Assembly (NCBI RefSeq): GCF_002243345.2
Contig: NZ_CP022655.2
Location: 3,722,501 to 3,786,500, forward strand
Direction: 5' to 3'
Source of the DNA: Paenibacillus sp. RUD330
GTDB lineage: Bacteria; Bacillota; Bacilli; Paenibacillales; Paenibacillaceae
DNA: 64,000 nucleotides
Numbering within the stretch: the first letter of the stretch is position 1; each line of letters begins with the position of its first letter. Shown piece by piece: positions 17,680 to 25,640 of this stretch. A program made the position numbers and the translations under genes. Under the pieces are notes generated by a model that worked only from the letters and a program-made list of their open reading frames with translations, searched no databases and was not told the origin of the DNA.

Positions 17680-18447
17680 TTATCGACCTCGAATGAACTG
17701 CTCGCGGAATGCTTTGCGCTCAGCCGGCGACATGGACAGATAGCCTGTTTTTTCCTCGGGACTTTCGGCCCCAAGCGCACCGGTCGAAGTCGCTGCATTC
17801 TGCTGCAGATTTCGGATCGTGTTGGATTCGGTTTCCTTGGCGATTTTGCTCACCTTGTCTTCGTGGGATGCCAGTATGTATGCATGTTCCAACTGGTATC
17901 CCTGGTTGTAGAACTCCACAACCTTTTCACTGTACTGATCGAAGTCGGGGTATTTGGCACGAATGTCTGTCAGTTGCTTGGTCAGTTCCATTTCGGTCTT
18001 GAGCCGGGTAAGCTCCTGATCCTTTGCGGACAGCTCGTCAACCTTTTGCCGGAGGGGCTGCAGATGCTCCATAATGACGGATTCATCCACGCCCAGGCGC
18101 TCGGCTTCTTCAGCGATCTGCCGGTTGCGCTCGTCTTCATCCAAGGCTTGAACGTAGCTGTCAACGTCTGAGAAGCCATAATATTTCGCGGCTCTCTCAA
18201 GCTGCTTGGAGTGCTGTTCGTAGGTCCCAACCTTTTCCTGCAGCTTGTCGTAGTTTAGCCCCTTTTGAATCCATGTCGGGGCTTCATCAAGGCCGATAAC
18301 ACGCTCTTCCTTGTTATACTTGACCCTGATGCCTTCCGGCGTTGCTGGCGTCTCCTGCGTGGTTACAGGGGCCTCTGCTGCCGGTGTATGGGATGTTTCT
18401 TGAATGACTGGCTCTGCGCTATGGTTGGCGCTTCGAATCTCTTCCAT
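17680..18447 (-). CDS. Capsid scaffolding protein
   Basis: The 255-residue protein has a Pro/Thr-rich disordered N-terminus, a helical and strongly charged middle (YEQHSKQLERAAKYYG, DQELTRLKTEMELTKQLTDI) and a short basic C-terminus (AERKAFREQFIRGR) that would contact the shell. This layout and the position between portal and capsid genes identify a scaffold, which directs procapsid assembly and then leaves the particle. Confidence 0.85.
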   Translation of the reverse strand: MEEIRSANHSAEPVIQETSHTPAAEAPVTTQETPATPEGIRVKYNKEERVIGLDEAPTWIQKGLNYDKLQEKVGTYEQHSKQLERAAKYYGFSDVDSYVQALDEDERNRQIAEEAERLGVDESVIMEHLQPLRQKVDELSAKDQELTRLKTEMELTKQLTDIRAKYPDFDQYSEKVVEFYNQGYQLEHAYILASHEDKVSKIAKETESNTIRNLQQNAATSTGALGAESPEEKTGYLSMSPAERKAFREQFIRGR

Positions 18448-18482
18448 GGTAAATCTCCTTTCGCGCTATGGTTGGCGCATAG

Positions 18483-18513
18483 AAAAGGCCCGCGCAGTCT
18501 CAGCGCAGGCCCG
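18483..18513 (-). terminator. Terminator between head-region units
   Basis: On the minus strand GGGCCtGCGC and GCGCgGGCC form the stem, followed by TTTTCT. Confidence 0.6.
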
Positions 18514-18915
18514 TTATTTGATTCCACCAAGTACAACATCGTAGTTGTGATTGACCGTATCCTGATTGGTGAGGGTGACGTAAACATAGCCGCAAGGCAA
18601 ATCGGTCTGAGGCACGTTGACCCGGTTCATAGCCGTAACGCCTACACTCGTTGCGGCAGCTGCATTCGGGTACATCCCTGCAGTCCCATTCACATGAGCG
18701 TATTCGATCTTGAGCGTCATACTATGAGCTTCGGCAGATTTGCATACGGCATAGGCCCATACTCTCCTGATGTCTGGGACAGGAGTAGTGGGAATGACTG
18801 TGACCGTGGCTCCCGCTGCTACCTGTACATTTTGTGCCCTTGTAACCTCGACGTTAACGTTCATCATCTCCGTGCCGCCGACTGACCTTCCGGATGAATC
18901 CCAACGACTACTCAT
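18514..18915 (-). CDS. Hypothetical beta-rich virion-type protein, 133 aa
   Basis: The sequence (MMNVNVEVTRAQNVQVAAGA, RRVWAYAVCKSAEAHSMTLK, YVYVTLTNQDTVNHNY) is beta-rich with alternating polar and non-polar residues and could be a capsid decoration or head fibre protein. The stop of the portal gene overlaps its start (ATGA). I do not recognise a named family. Confidence 0.65.
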   Translation of the reverse strand: MSSRWDSSGRSVGGTEMMNVNVEVTRAQNVQVAAGATVTVIPTTPVPDIRRVWAYAVCKSAEAHSMTLKIEYAHVNGTAGMYPNAAAATSVGVTAMNRVNVPQTDLPCGYVYVTLTNQDTVNHNYDVVLGGIK

Positions 18916-20735
18916 TTAGCACCTCCTGCTGTTTTCATAGCTGCCAATTCTTTTTGCCCTTGATTCTGCATTTGCAATTTCTGCACGTCCTGCATATGCT
19001 TCTGCTCTTGCAGTTGCATTTGCCGCTGATGGGCAGCATCGGCTTCAGCTTGCGGATCTGGCTGGTTTGCCATCATCGCTTGCTCCTGCTCTGCCATCAT
19101 GGCTTGTTGCTGGGCCATCATCTGTTGCTGTTGCTCCAGATCCTTGATCAAGCTGTCCTTGAACGGTACGACATTCGTCGGCGCGTACTTGAGGTATTGG
19201 ATGGTGTCGATAGCCTGCTTGTCGAAGAGCTTATCGAGCGACGCCATGGACAGTTCCTCGCTGTAGCTGGACGATGGGCCGATGTCGATCTTGAGATTGA
19301 ACTCGATCCCGGCATAGTCCGAACCCCGGAAGTCGGTCATCATCGGGTTGTCTTCCTCGTCCTTAACGCTCACCCGGCGAGTCGTGTTGTACTTCACCTT
19401 CCAAAACTCTTCCCATATGCGGCCGATGTCCTCGATAACGCGGTAGAAGCGCTTCTTAATGGACTCGATCGGCACGCCCGCAGCCTTTTGAAGGAGCATG
19501 ATGGCCGACGCGTTGAGATTCCCGCTCGCCATATCCCCTGTGGCTGCGTCCTGAGCGCTGGAAAGCTGTTTGGTGTAGTCGATGAACGTGTCGATCAGCT
19601 CTTTGACGTGACCGCTCATTTGCCCGGGGTTCATGTACTCGGCTCCGGACTGCCCTGGCGGTGAGTTGTCGATCAACGGCTGACTTGGGTCGTTGTTGAT
19701 GCTGTTCGGGTTGACGAAGTTCGGGTTGATCTTCATCTTCGGCCAGCCCGTAAGCTGCGCAGAAAGTGCGCTCATGGCGAGCAGGAAGTTGATGGTCTTC
19801 TGGTTCGGGATAATCCCTTCCGTGTCGCCTATGCCGTGTATGGACTTCCTACGGCGTTCCCACTGCATGACAGCGATGGGATAGCGCGTCATCTGCGTTG
19901 GTGTCGGCGGCTTAACCATCTGGCTTGACGCGACCTTGCAAAACATGATCTGTCCCTCATCGCGCCAGTACATGGTCTTGACTGTAACCTTGGAATTGTC
20001 GTCCAACTCCCTCTTGGCTCCGTCATATCCCTCGTCCTGCACATCCGTGTCACCGGTGATCATCTCGGCCATCGCTGGGCTCAGACCGTTTGCCTGCGCC
20101 TCAGATCGCACACTCTCGACCATATCCCGGCTGGTGATGATGATGTACGGCTGCTTCTGCACGTCCATCTGCTGCGGATTACCGAAGAACACGTTGATTG
20201 GGTCGAGCGTTTCCCCGGCCATCTCGCCGATCCAAGGGAAGATCATGCCGCCCTTCTTGCTCGTGTCCCAATAGTAGTGCCAGATGCCGGTCCCGACATT
20301 GGATGCTACCTCAAGCGCTTCCTCGTTCAGTTGGTCCTGCTTGATGTTCTCCCAAACCGTGCCTGAGAAGCGTGAGAAGGTGCTTGCCGCCTCTGTAACG
20401 GCTTGGGCCTGCAATGCCTCATTCGGATCTTCTGTCGCCTGATTCACGGCCTCCTGCGGGGTGAAGATCATCTTCACGTTCTCGTTCATGACACTGCTGA
20501 CCTTGTGATTCTCGATGTACCGCACAATATTAAAAACCGGACGCGGCAGGCTCCGGGTCCGGTCAGTCGCTGGCGGCCATTGGTCACCGGCTTTGAAACG
20601 CTCGTATTCAGGCCATTTGTCCAGATAGCCCTTGGTGCGCATGTACGACTTCCCCGTGCTGTAACGCTTCTCCACGGACTGTACAAGCGTGATGGTTGAT
20701 TCGGTCTTCGGTTCCTTGACGGCTATTTCACTCAC
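18912..20735 (-). CDS. Portal protein (P22-like)
   Basis: A 607-residue protein, long for a portal and in the size class of podovirus portals. It opens with charged helices (YMRTKGYLDKWPEYERFKAGDQW), then RPVFNIVRYIENHKVSSVMNE, and contains the wing/stem region LPGWPK-like segments and a long Gln/Met-rich C-terminal tail (QQQQMMAQQQAMMAEQEQAM) that may form a barrel or coiled coil. It starts at a GTG (20733-20735) that overlaps the end of a 59-residue gene. The portal is the dodecameric DNA gate of the head. Confidence 0.88.
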   Translation of the reverse strand: MSEIAVKEPKTESTITLVQSVEKRYSTGKSYMRTKGYLDKWPEYERFKAGDQWPPATDRTRSLPRPVFNIVRYIENHKVSSVMNENVKMIFTPQEAVNQATEDPNEALQAQAVTEAASTFSRFSGTVWENIKQDQLNEEALEVASNVGTGIWHYYWDTSKKGGMIFPWIGEMAGETLDPINVFFGNPQQMDVQKQPYIIITSRDMVESVRSEAQANGLSPAMAEMITGDTDVQDEGYDGAKRELDDNSKVTVKTMYWRDEGQIMFCKVASSQMVKPPTPTQMTRYPIAVMQWERRRKSIHGIGDTEGIIPNQKTINFLLAMSALSAQLTGWPKMKINPNFVNPNSINNDPSQPLIDNSPPGQSGAEYMNPGQMSGHVKELIDTFIDYTKQLSSAQDAATGDMASGNLNASAIMLLQKAAGVPIESIKKRFYRVIEDIGRIWEEFWKVKYNTTRRVSVKDEEDNPMMTDFRGSDYAGIEFNLKIDIGPSSSYSEELSMASLDKLFDKQAIDTIQYLKYAPTNVVPFKDSLIKDLEQQQQMMAQQQAMMAEQEQAMMANQPDPQAEADAAHQRQMQLQEQKHMQDVQKLQMQNQGQKELAAMKTAGGAK

Positions 20736-20907
20736 CTCCCTTAGGGCCGTTCATGTACTCGTCGATGACGCTACGCAGGTCTTCCGGACGGATCGGCGCA
20801 GGTTCTGCTTTGGTGCTGAGTTGCTCTCGGATGTACTGGTTGATCACTTGGACCGTCTCCGGCTCCAGGTGCGGCAGCGAGAGGATGGATGCGACGTCCT
20901 TTACCAT
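20728..20907 (-). CDS. Small phage protein between terminase and portal, 59 aa
   Basis: The ORF (MVKDVASILSLPHLEPETVQ...) starts inside the last codons of the large terminase gene and ends inside the first codons of the portal gene. GGAGGG lies eight bases before its ATG. The tight double overlap argues that it is real. Its function is not known. Confidence 0.65.
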   Translation of the reverse strand: MVKDVASILSLPHLEPETVQVINQYIREQLSTKAEPAPIRPEDLRSVIDEYMNGPKGGE

Positions 20908-22241
20908 GTCTGGAACCCTCCTTCATACGGCTCTTCGGTACGGAACGGGAACGGTGTCTGCGGCTTGTTCTTCTCCGCGATACGTTTCATCCAGTCCCAC
21001 ATGTCATCGTTCAGCGCGTATCGCGCCGCGTCGATGGAGTGATTGTTTTTGTCCGGGAAAGCAGCTTTGAAGTTGCCGTGAACGTCTTTGTCCAACTCGT
21101 AGGTCAGGAACTCCCGCGCCGTCTCCGGGCATCGGATATCGTCGATGATAATGGCCTCCATGTCCTGCAGGAATTTGATGCCGTACTCCACAGAATCGGG
21201 CCCCTTTTTGACCGGGTACATTCGAAGTCCGTACTGAACGAACTCATTGATGCTCTTGGGCTCGGCTGAATCAGCCTTGATGACCTCATTCTTGCGGTTC
21301 TCGGCGCTGATGTGCTTGTGGGCGCTGTGGTTGCTCATGCCCACCTTGTAGAGCTCGTGGAATATATAAACCCGCTTATGCTTCCGGTCGTAGTGCATGA
21401 CCAGATAGCTCAGCGGGTCGATTGCATAACCAAAGTCCAGCCCTCGCCGGAGGTTGTAGAAGCCCTTAATTTCCTCATCGCTGATGCGCCTGATCTGCAC
21501 GTTACCGAACACCTCGCCGCCTGTACCCGTGACTTCGCCAAGGTACTCATGCTCGTAGGAAATGGGCTTCGTGTCTCTCAGATGCTCAGCCTCGACGATG
21601 AATTGTTGTCCCAGCCATTCACGCGGAACCGTCAGATAGTTGCTGTGGTGCGCCAGCCGGTCAGGACGGGTCAGCTTCACCTCAGCATTCACCCAATTGT
21701 TCGCGGATTTCGGAGGGTTGTAGGAGTAAAACACCGTGAACTTGGGTCCGCCACGCATGAGGGACTGGTTGATCATTCGTACCTCTTCCATGCCGGTGAA
21801 CTCGTCGACTTCCTCGTACCAGATGTATTTGGTATAACCTCGGCTGAACTTCATGGACTTGATCTTCTTCGGCTTGTCGGCCCCGCGAAAGCGGATCTCC
21901 TGCCCCGTGGTCTTGTAGGTAATGACCAATTTCGCATCCGGGATCTCCCAGTAGTCCTCAACGCCGAGAACCTCGATGGCCCAAGCGAGCTGTTCCATGA
22001 CGGATTCACGCAGCGTATCTTTGACCTTCCGCAGAACGACGGCATTCGCGTCTGGATCGGCCATCATGCCTAGGATGATCTCGCAGGCCACGAACGAGGA
22101 CTTGGTACTTCCCCGGCCACCGCCGAGCCAGTAATGCGTGTGATTCCCGTCGTGTATGTCCCAGTGGACGCCGTAAAAGGATGGGGCAATGACGTCTGTT
22201 AGGCTTACATCAGCCTTTTGTTCCAGGGCGTGGGATGTCAT
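20901..22241 (-). CDS. terL: Terminase large subunit (PBSX/Terminase_3 type)
   Basis: A 446-residue packaging motor. The Walker A motif is GGRGSTKS (about 41-48) and the Walker B segment is YIWYEEVDEF (about 139-148). The nuclease domain shows GLDFGYAIDPLSY (about 268), KADSAEPKSINEF (about 323) and a final NHSIDAARYALNDD (about 405), the three acidic positions of the RNase H-like nuclease. The type is that of B. subtilis PBSX and many Firmicutes phages. It overlaps the small subunit gene by 32 bases. Confidence 0.93.
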   Translation of the reverse strand: MTSHALEQKADVSLTDVIAPSFYGVHWDIHDGNHTHYWLGGGRGSTKSSFVACEIILGMMADPDANAVVLRKVKDTLRESVMEQLAWAIEVLGVEDYWEIPDAKLVITYKTTGQEIRFRGADKPKKIKSMKFSRGYTKYIWYEEVDEFTGMEEVRMINQSLMRGGPKFTVFYSYNPPKSANNWVNAEVKLTRPDRLAHHSNYLTVPREWLGQQFIVEAEHLRDTKPISYEHEYLGEVTGTGGEVFGNVQIRRISDEEIKGFYNLRRGLDFGYAIDPLSYLVMHYDRKHKRVYIFHELYKVGMSNHSAHKHISAENRKNEVIKADSAEPKSINEFVQYGLRMYPVKKGPDSVEYGIKFLQDMEAIIIDDIRCPETAREFLTYELDKDVHGNFKAAFPDKNNHSIDAARYALNDDMWDWMKRIAEKNKPQTPFPFRTEEPYEGGFQTW

Positions 22242-22650
22242 TGATGATTCTCACCCCTGTGTCACCGCTATGTTCAATCTCTTGCTTGTCCCGCCATTCC
22301 TTCGGCTTGCGGTTCTTCAGCCAGAAGATAAGCGCCGTTGTGTTGGGATGAGCCGTCTTGCGAAGCTCTACGATCTCACCTGTCGCCTTGTTGATCTCTT
22401 CATCGCGGTAGTTGTATCCGAGAGCTGCCTTGAGAAGTGCATTCTCGACCATTGCATCAATGACCTCACGCCCATTTTTTATGGCTTCCGACAATTCCGG
22501 GTGGATATTCTTGTATTCACACAAGGTCGAGACTGCAATTCCCAAATTGCCTGCTACATCTTCCAGCGTTAAACCATCCCTAGTCCATGCCTCGATCAGC
22601 AGGAGCTTAGGCTTTACGTGTGTTTCGTACTTGCTTGGGCGTCCCGCCAT
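22210..22650 (-). CDS. terS: Terminase small subunit
   Basis: The 146-residue protein starts at the ATG at 22648-22650 (MAGRPSKYETHVKPKLLLIE), eight bases after GGAGGT. It has an N-terminal helix-turn-helix (LTLEDVAGNLGIAVSTLCEYKNI... region, about 28-50) followed by an oligomerisation helix pair and ends with HPNTTALIFWLKNRKPKEWR, a frequent feature of this family. It recognises the packaging site, probably in or near the structured region at 23022-23180, and recruits the large subunit. Confidence 0.88.
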   Translation of the reverse strand: MAGRPSKYETHVKPKLLLIEAWTRDGLTLEDVAGNLGIAVSTLCEYKNIHPELSEAIKNGREVIDAMVENALLKAALGYNYRDEEINKATGEIVELRKTAHPNTTALIFWLKNRKPKEWRDKQEIEHSGDTGVRIINDIPRPGTKG

Positions 22651-22666
22651 TTCCATTCACCTCCAG

Positions 22667-22978
22667 TTATTTTTCTCGAAACCAAATTTTTTCACTATAA
22701 AACATCTCACAAAATTCGGGGTCTTTATTGAATCCACGAAAATATTGATAAGAAAGGATTCTCACATATTGACTAGGTCTCTTTTTGTTTTTACTTGCGT
22801 AGTAAAGAACCGCATCACAGTCGTTATTTAATATTGCTATAGCTTCCTTGTAGCTAATCTCCATTAAAACTACTTTAAAAAGATTGCTCCTCCGGTTCAT
22901 CCACCTAATTACAAAGTGTGAAACGATCAAGACGATGATCCAGAAAGACAATGACAGGAGTAGCTCCTGCACCTCCAT
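22667..22978 (-). CDS. Hypothetical membrane-anchored protein, 103 aa
   Basis: One N-terminal membrane segment (about 5-24, LLLSLSFWIIVLIVSHFVIR) is followed by a soluble basic part. Codon use is more AT-rich than the neighbouring genes. It lies between the packaging region and the small terminase gene; the function is unknown. Confidence 0.55.
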   Translation of the reverse strand: MEVQELLLSLSFWIIVLIVSHFVIRWMNRRSNLFKVVLMEISYKEAIAILNNDCDAVLYYASKNKKRPSQYVRILSYQYFRGFNKDPEFCEMFYSEKIWFREK

Positions 22979-22992
22979 ACTAGCCGCCTCCC

Positions 22993-23021
22993 AAAAGCAA
23001 AAGAGCCCCTTTCGGGACTCT
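22993..23021 (-). terminator. Terminator between late regulator and terminase region
   Basis: On the minus strand AGAGTCCC gaaa GGGGCTCT is followed by TTTTGCTTTTGG. Confidence 0.7.
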
Positions 23022-23180
23022 CCGCGCCGCCGGGGTGTGCCACATGCACTCGCCCGGAATATGTGCGCTCTCTCGGCTCGTCCGCACGGCGGCGTCTGTC
23101 GAGGTCAAGCGCATTTGTTAAAGCGCCGGGCAGTCGGGGGCGGTGCGGCCGCTTTACCGGAAACTGCCCGAACGCTTCAT
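23022..23180. other. GC-rich, highly structured intergenic region (candidate packaging site or ncRNA)
   Basis: No convincing gene is present. Perfect stems include CGCCGCC (23025-23031) with GGCGGCG (23088-23094), and GGGCAGT (23128-23134) with ACTGCCC (23163-23169) extended by AGCG/CGCT. CACAT/ATGTG and GTGCG/CGCAC pairs lie inside the first stem and GCGGCCGC inside the second. The region is bounded by a terminator and lies between the late regulator gene and the terminase genes, where pac/cos sites and late leader RNAs are usually found. Confidence 0.5.
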
Positions 23181-23192
23181 ACTAGCATCTTA

Positions 23193-23618
23193 TCATGATG
23201 CAGTTGCACTTTTTGTCACATGTTTTGTGCGGAGCTTCATTGCCACATTGCGAAGATGGCCATACGAGTACGAGGACTTGTCGGCGATTTCTCGCAGGTT
23301 CATGCCCTGTTCGACGTGAAGCGTGATGACAATTTGCTCCGCCTCCGACATGCTGGCGATGATGGATTCCATTTGCACTTTTACTTCTCTGTAATGCTCA
23401 ATCTGCCTCTTCGTCTCGTTGTAATCGTCCACGGCCTCGTTGTAACTATCAACTGCGGTATCCAGCGGTACGTAACACATGATGCTTGATGGCATTTTCC
23501 CCTTGAATACCACCTGATGCGCGGCCTTGAGCCGATTGTGTGCGATTCCCTCGTATGCCTCCAGACCGTTCAGATCCCGGCAGACATTGCGGTAAGCGCT
23601 GATGATGTCTTTTGCCAT
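23193..23618 (-). CDS. Late gene regulator, sigma-70 region 4-like (ArpU/RinA type)
   Basis: The 141-residue protein has a helical N-terminus and a C-terminal region 4-type helix-turn-helix (MSEAEQIVITLHVEQGMNLR, EIADKSSYSYGHLRNVAMKL). Proteins of this plan (ArpU, RinA, phage sigma-like regulators) switch on packaging and morphogenesis genes in Firmicutes phages. Its place just before the terminase genes fits. It probably acts at the structured intergenic region downstream. Confidence 0.78.
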   Translation of the reverse strand: MAKDIISAYRNVCRDLNGLEAYEGIAHNRLKAAHQVVFKGKMPSSIMCYVPLDTAVDSYNEAVDDYNETKRQIEHYREVKVQMESIIASMSEAEQIVITLHVEQGMNLREIADKSSYSYGHLRNVAMKLRTKHVTKSATAS

Positions 23619-23644
23619 GGTCGTTCCCCCTTATGACTCGCGGC

Positions 23645-23764
23645 TTACCAAGGACAGAATATATCCTTCTTGCCGCATTTGGTGCACTCTACTTCGGCGA
23701 ATAGCGAGATACACACCCACTTGTGACGGCATAATACTTGCCTTACCCGAAGGGCAAACCGCAT
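23645..23764 (-). CDS. Tiny four-cysteine zinc-ribbon-like protein, 39 aa
   Basis: The ORF starts at an ATG sharing a base with the previous stop (TAATG) and reads MRFALRVRQVLCRHKWVCIS to VECTKCGKKDIFCPW. The pattern C-x5-C, C-x2-C and a final C could bind one zinc ion. Translational coupling to the coiled-coil gene and a downstream late regulator suggest a small regulatory or adaptor role. It is below usual gene-calling length, so confidence is moderate. Confidence 0.55.
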   Translation of the reverse strand: MRFALRVRQVLCRHKWVCISLFAEVECTKCGKKDIFCPW

Positions 23765-24813
23765 TAAGCCGCGCTCTCTACTTTGCCCCAGACTGCTTTC
23801 TCAAGTGCTGCGACTCGCTCTTCGAGTGTTTTCTCTGCCACCGTTCCACCAGCGTCCCCTTCAGCCAGTCCGCCGGTTGTGTCCTCGTCCGGTACCGCGG
23901 GCGGAAACTGCAGCTCCGGTGGATTCAGATCCAGTGGAGGACTAGCCGGGACAGGAGCTTCTTGACCGGCTCCGTTGCTCTCTGGAGCATGCTCGGCTTC
24001 GGATCGAAATTGCGCCGCCTCTTCGGCGGTCACCTCCCGGTACTTGCCTTTTGCGAGCCAGCTGAATTCGATCGTATCGCCGGTCTTAGCGTCCTCCGCT
24101 TGGTAAGTGGTGTTCTTGGAGTTCTCTTTCCAGCGAATGTTGGTGACAGGAATCAGGCTATCCAGCGTCTCCTGCTTAATATCCTCGGTCGTTTTGATAA
24201 CCGGCGCTTTAGCCGTTGCGGCATCGCGCAGGGCTTGTACATCCTTCTCGAGACGTTCGACGTCTGCTTTCGCCTCACTCAGTTGATCCTGGAGCTGATC
24301 GATTTGCGCGTCCTTGTCTTCCAGCGCTCTTACCGCTGCGTCGCGTTTGGACGTCATGTCTTGGAGCTCTAGATCCAACTTCCCGTTTTCGGTTCCGATT
24401 ACGCTGATCTCCTCGAGCAGCGATTGGATGCGCCGGTCTTTGTCCGCGATCTCGTTGGCATAGCTCTCCTTGAGTGCGAGGGCGTTCTTTTCGCCCCTCT
24501 CGGCCAAATCCCCGAAGGCTTGCTGGAGGGTAACGGATAGCATCTGGTAGGCTTGCTCATTGACCATGATGTCGCGCAGCCGGACGACGTTTCCGTCGAA
24601 GTCCAGCCTGTCGAACAGGTTGTAGATGCTTTCTTGTGCGGTTGCAACCGCCACTTCCACCTGCTTGTTATTCTCCGCATCGATCCGAGCCTGTGTTTCC
24701 GCGATCTGTGCTTCCAGTTCGGCCACTTTCCCGGCTTCTTTCAGGCTTCCGCGCTGGTTCTCCGTGCTGAGTTCCCACTTGAGCCTGTCCAATTTCGCTT
24801 GCAGTTCTTCCAC
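23764..24813 (-). CDS. Long coiled-coil phage protein, about 349 aa
   Basis: The start is uncertain: the GTG at 24811-24813 (MEELQAKLDRLKWELS) has GAGGCGATAAC before it, and the ATG at 24849 has no clear site. Most of residues 1-210 is heptad-rich coiled coil (LEEISVIGTENGKLDLELQD, VRALEDKDAQIDQLQDQLSE). A short folded part follows (IRWKENSKNTTYQAEDAKTG, IEFSWLAKGKYREVT), then a Pro-rich tail and a final helix. I do not recognise a family. Confidence 0.65.
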   Translation of the reverse strand: MEELQAKLDRLKWELSTENQRGSLKEAGKVAELEAQIAETQARIDAENNKQVEVAVATAQESIYNLFDRLDFDGNVVRLRDIMVNEQAYQMLSVTLQQAFGDLAERGEKNALALKESYANEIADKDRRIQSLLEEISVIGTENGKLDLELQDMTSKRDAAVRALEDKDAQIDQLQDQLSEAKADVERLEKDVQALRDAATAKAPVIKTTEDIKQETLDSLIPVTNIRWKENSKNTTYQAEDAKTGDTIEFSWLAKGKYREVTAEEAAQFRSEAEHAPESNGAGQEAPVPASPPLDLNPPELQFPPAVPDEDTTGGLAEGDAGGTVAEKTLEERVAALEKAVWGKVESAA

Positions 24814-24856
24814 GTTATCGCCTCTTTTCGGAATTTTGGCAATATTCAATTTATTA

Positions 24857-24885
24857 AGTATATTTTACCACATATTGTGCTAAAA
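24857..24885 (-). promoter_or_regulatory. Candidate promoter for the coiled-coil/late regulator unit
   Basis: On the minus strand a TATACT -10 element (24857-24862) lies about 16-17 bp after TTTAGC/TTTTAG, a weak -35. Partial inverted repeats CCACA...TGTGG flank the area (24868-24914). Confidence 0.4.
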
Positions 24886-24980
24886 ATCCATCATTTACGC
24901 TGGATATTGTGGTTTCTCTCCGCTTTTCTTCACTGTACGTTGTTTGCATTTTGTCGCTGAATCAAGTTTCGAAACAAACT

Positions 24981-25019
24981 GTTGACTTTGTAATACACCC
25001 GTTGTATTATAGAGTCAAC
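24981..25019 (+). promoter_or_regulatory. Strong sigma-A promoter embedded in a 39-bp palindromic operator
   Basis: TTGACT (24982-24987) and TATTAT (25005-25010) are separated by 17 bp. The whole promoter is inside an inverted repeat: GTTGACT (24981-24987) mirrors AGTCAAC (25013-25019), and TGTAATAC mirrors GTATTATA with one mismatch. A dimeric repressor bound here would cover both promoter elements. The small HTH gene at 25452 is the obvious candidate. Confidence 0.8.
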
Positions 25020-25068
25020 AAGTTAAGTCGCAGATGCACAACGGCATCGGACGCAGGAGGAGCGAACA

Positions 25069-25455
25069 ATGAATTACCTCGAAATCGCTAAAGAAATCCT
25101 TGAGAATAACTGGATCGTCGGCGTTCGCACCCTTTGTGACGATGAGCAATACGAAGTCGGCGATGACTGCCGCGCCTCCTACGAATGGGACATCGAGAAC
25201 GATTGTTCGACCTACCACACCACAGGCGAAACAGCGGTCGGAACTTGCGCGACACACATTGATACAGGGTATTTCAAGACCGAAGATGAGGCTGCTGAGT
25301 TGGCGGTTCGTATCGCGGAGGCTGTAGCCAAAAACCGGGTCTATGGCAAAGCCCAGCAGGTCATCATCGGCGGTCACTCTGTCAATAACGATGGATACTT
25401 TGACGAGGGCGAGATTCGTATTGTCGAAGCATTTGTAGTGGCGGTGGTGGAGTGA
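25069..25455 (+). CDS. Acidic phage protein of unknown function, 128 aa (candidate anti-CRISPR or host-takeover protein)
   Basis: GGAGGAG precedes the ATG. The product (MNYLEIAKEILENNWIVGVR...) is strongly acidic with DDEQYEVGDDCRASYEWDIE near residue 24-43 and a central TEDEAAELAVRIAEAVAKNR helix. It is transcribed against the surrounding phage operons from its own strong, palindrome-controlled promoter and is followed by a small HTH gene with a 4-base overlap. This resembles the acr-aca layout, but no sequence similarity to a known anti-CRISPR is claimed. Confidence 0.7.
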   Translation: MNYLEIAKEILENNWIVGVRTLCDDEQYEVGDDCRASYEWDIENDCSTYHTTGETAVGTCATHIDTGYFKTEDEAAELAVRIAEAVAKNRVYGKAQQVIIGGHSVNNDGYFDEGEIRIVEAFVVAVVE

Positions 25456-25628
25456 GCATTCCCCCTCTCGCTGGAGTCGCAGAAGCAGCAGAGATTCTCG
25501 GATGGACGAAGCAAAAGGTAGCGACCTACATCAAGCGCGGCAAACTTCCAGATCCTATACAACGTCTCGCTAGCGGTCCGATCTGGACAAAAGAGCAGAT
25601 TGAAACTTACAAGGACTCTCTTTCCTGA
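25452..25628 (+). CDS. Small MerR/AlpA-type helix-turn-helix protein, 58 aa
   Basis: A GTG start overlaps the stop of the acidic gene (GTGA). The product contains GVAEAAEILGWTKQKVATYI and KRGKLPDPIQRLASGPIWTK, the winged HTH pattern of AlpA/excisionase-like proteins (AEILGW helix, recognition helix KVATYIKRG, wing RLASGPIW). It most likely represses the promoter at 24981-25019. An excisionase role cannot be excluded, but the operon position fits autoregulation better. Confidence 0.72.
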   Translation: MSIPPLAGVAEAAEILGWTKQKVATYIKRGKLPDPIQRLASGPIWTKEQIETYKDSLS

Positions 25629-25640
25629 GGGTCTTTTTTC
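25611..25640 (+). terminator. Terminator of the acidic protein / HTH operon
   Basis: GGACTCTC tttcct GAGGGTC is followed by TTTTTTC. The stem overlaps the last codons of the HTH gene. Confidence 0.75.

Noticed and set aside
22884-23198. 104-codon plus-strand ORF over the structured terminase-upstream region
   Set aside because: Its composition is Arg/Ser/Ala-rich with no start site, and the region is better explained by stems and a terminator.
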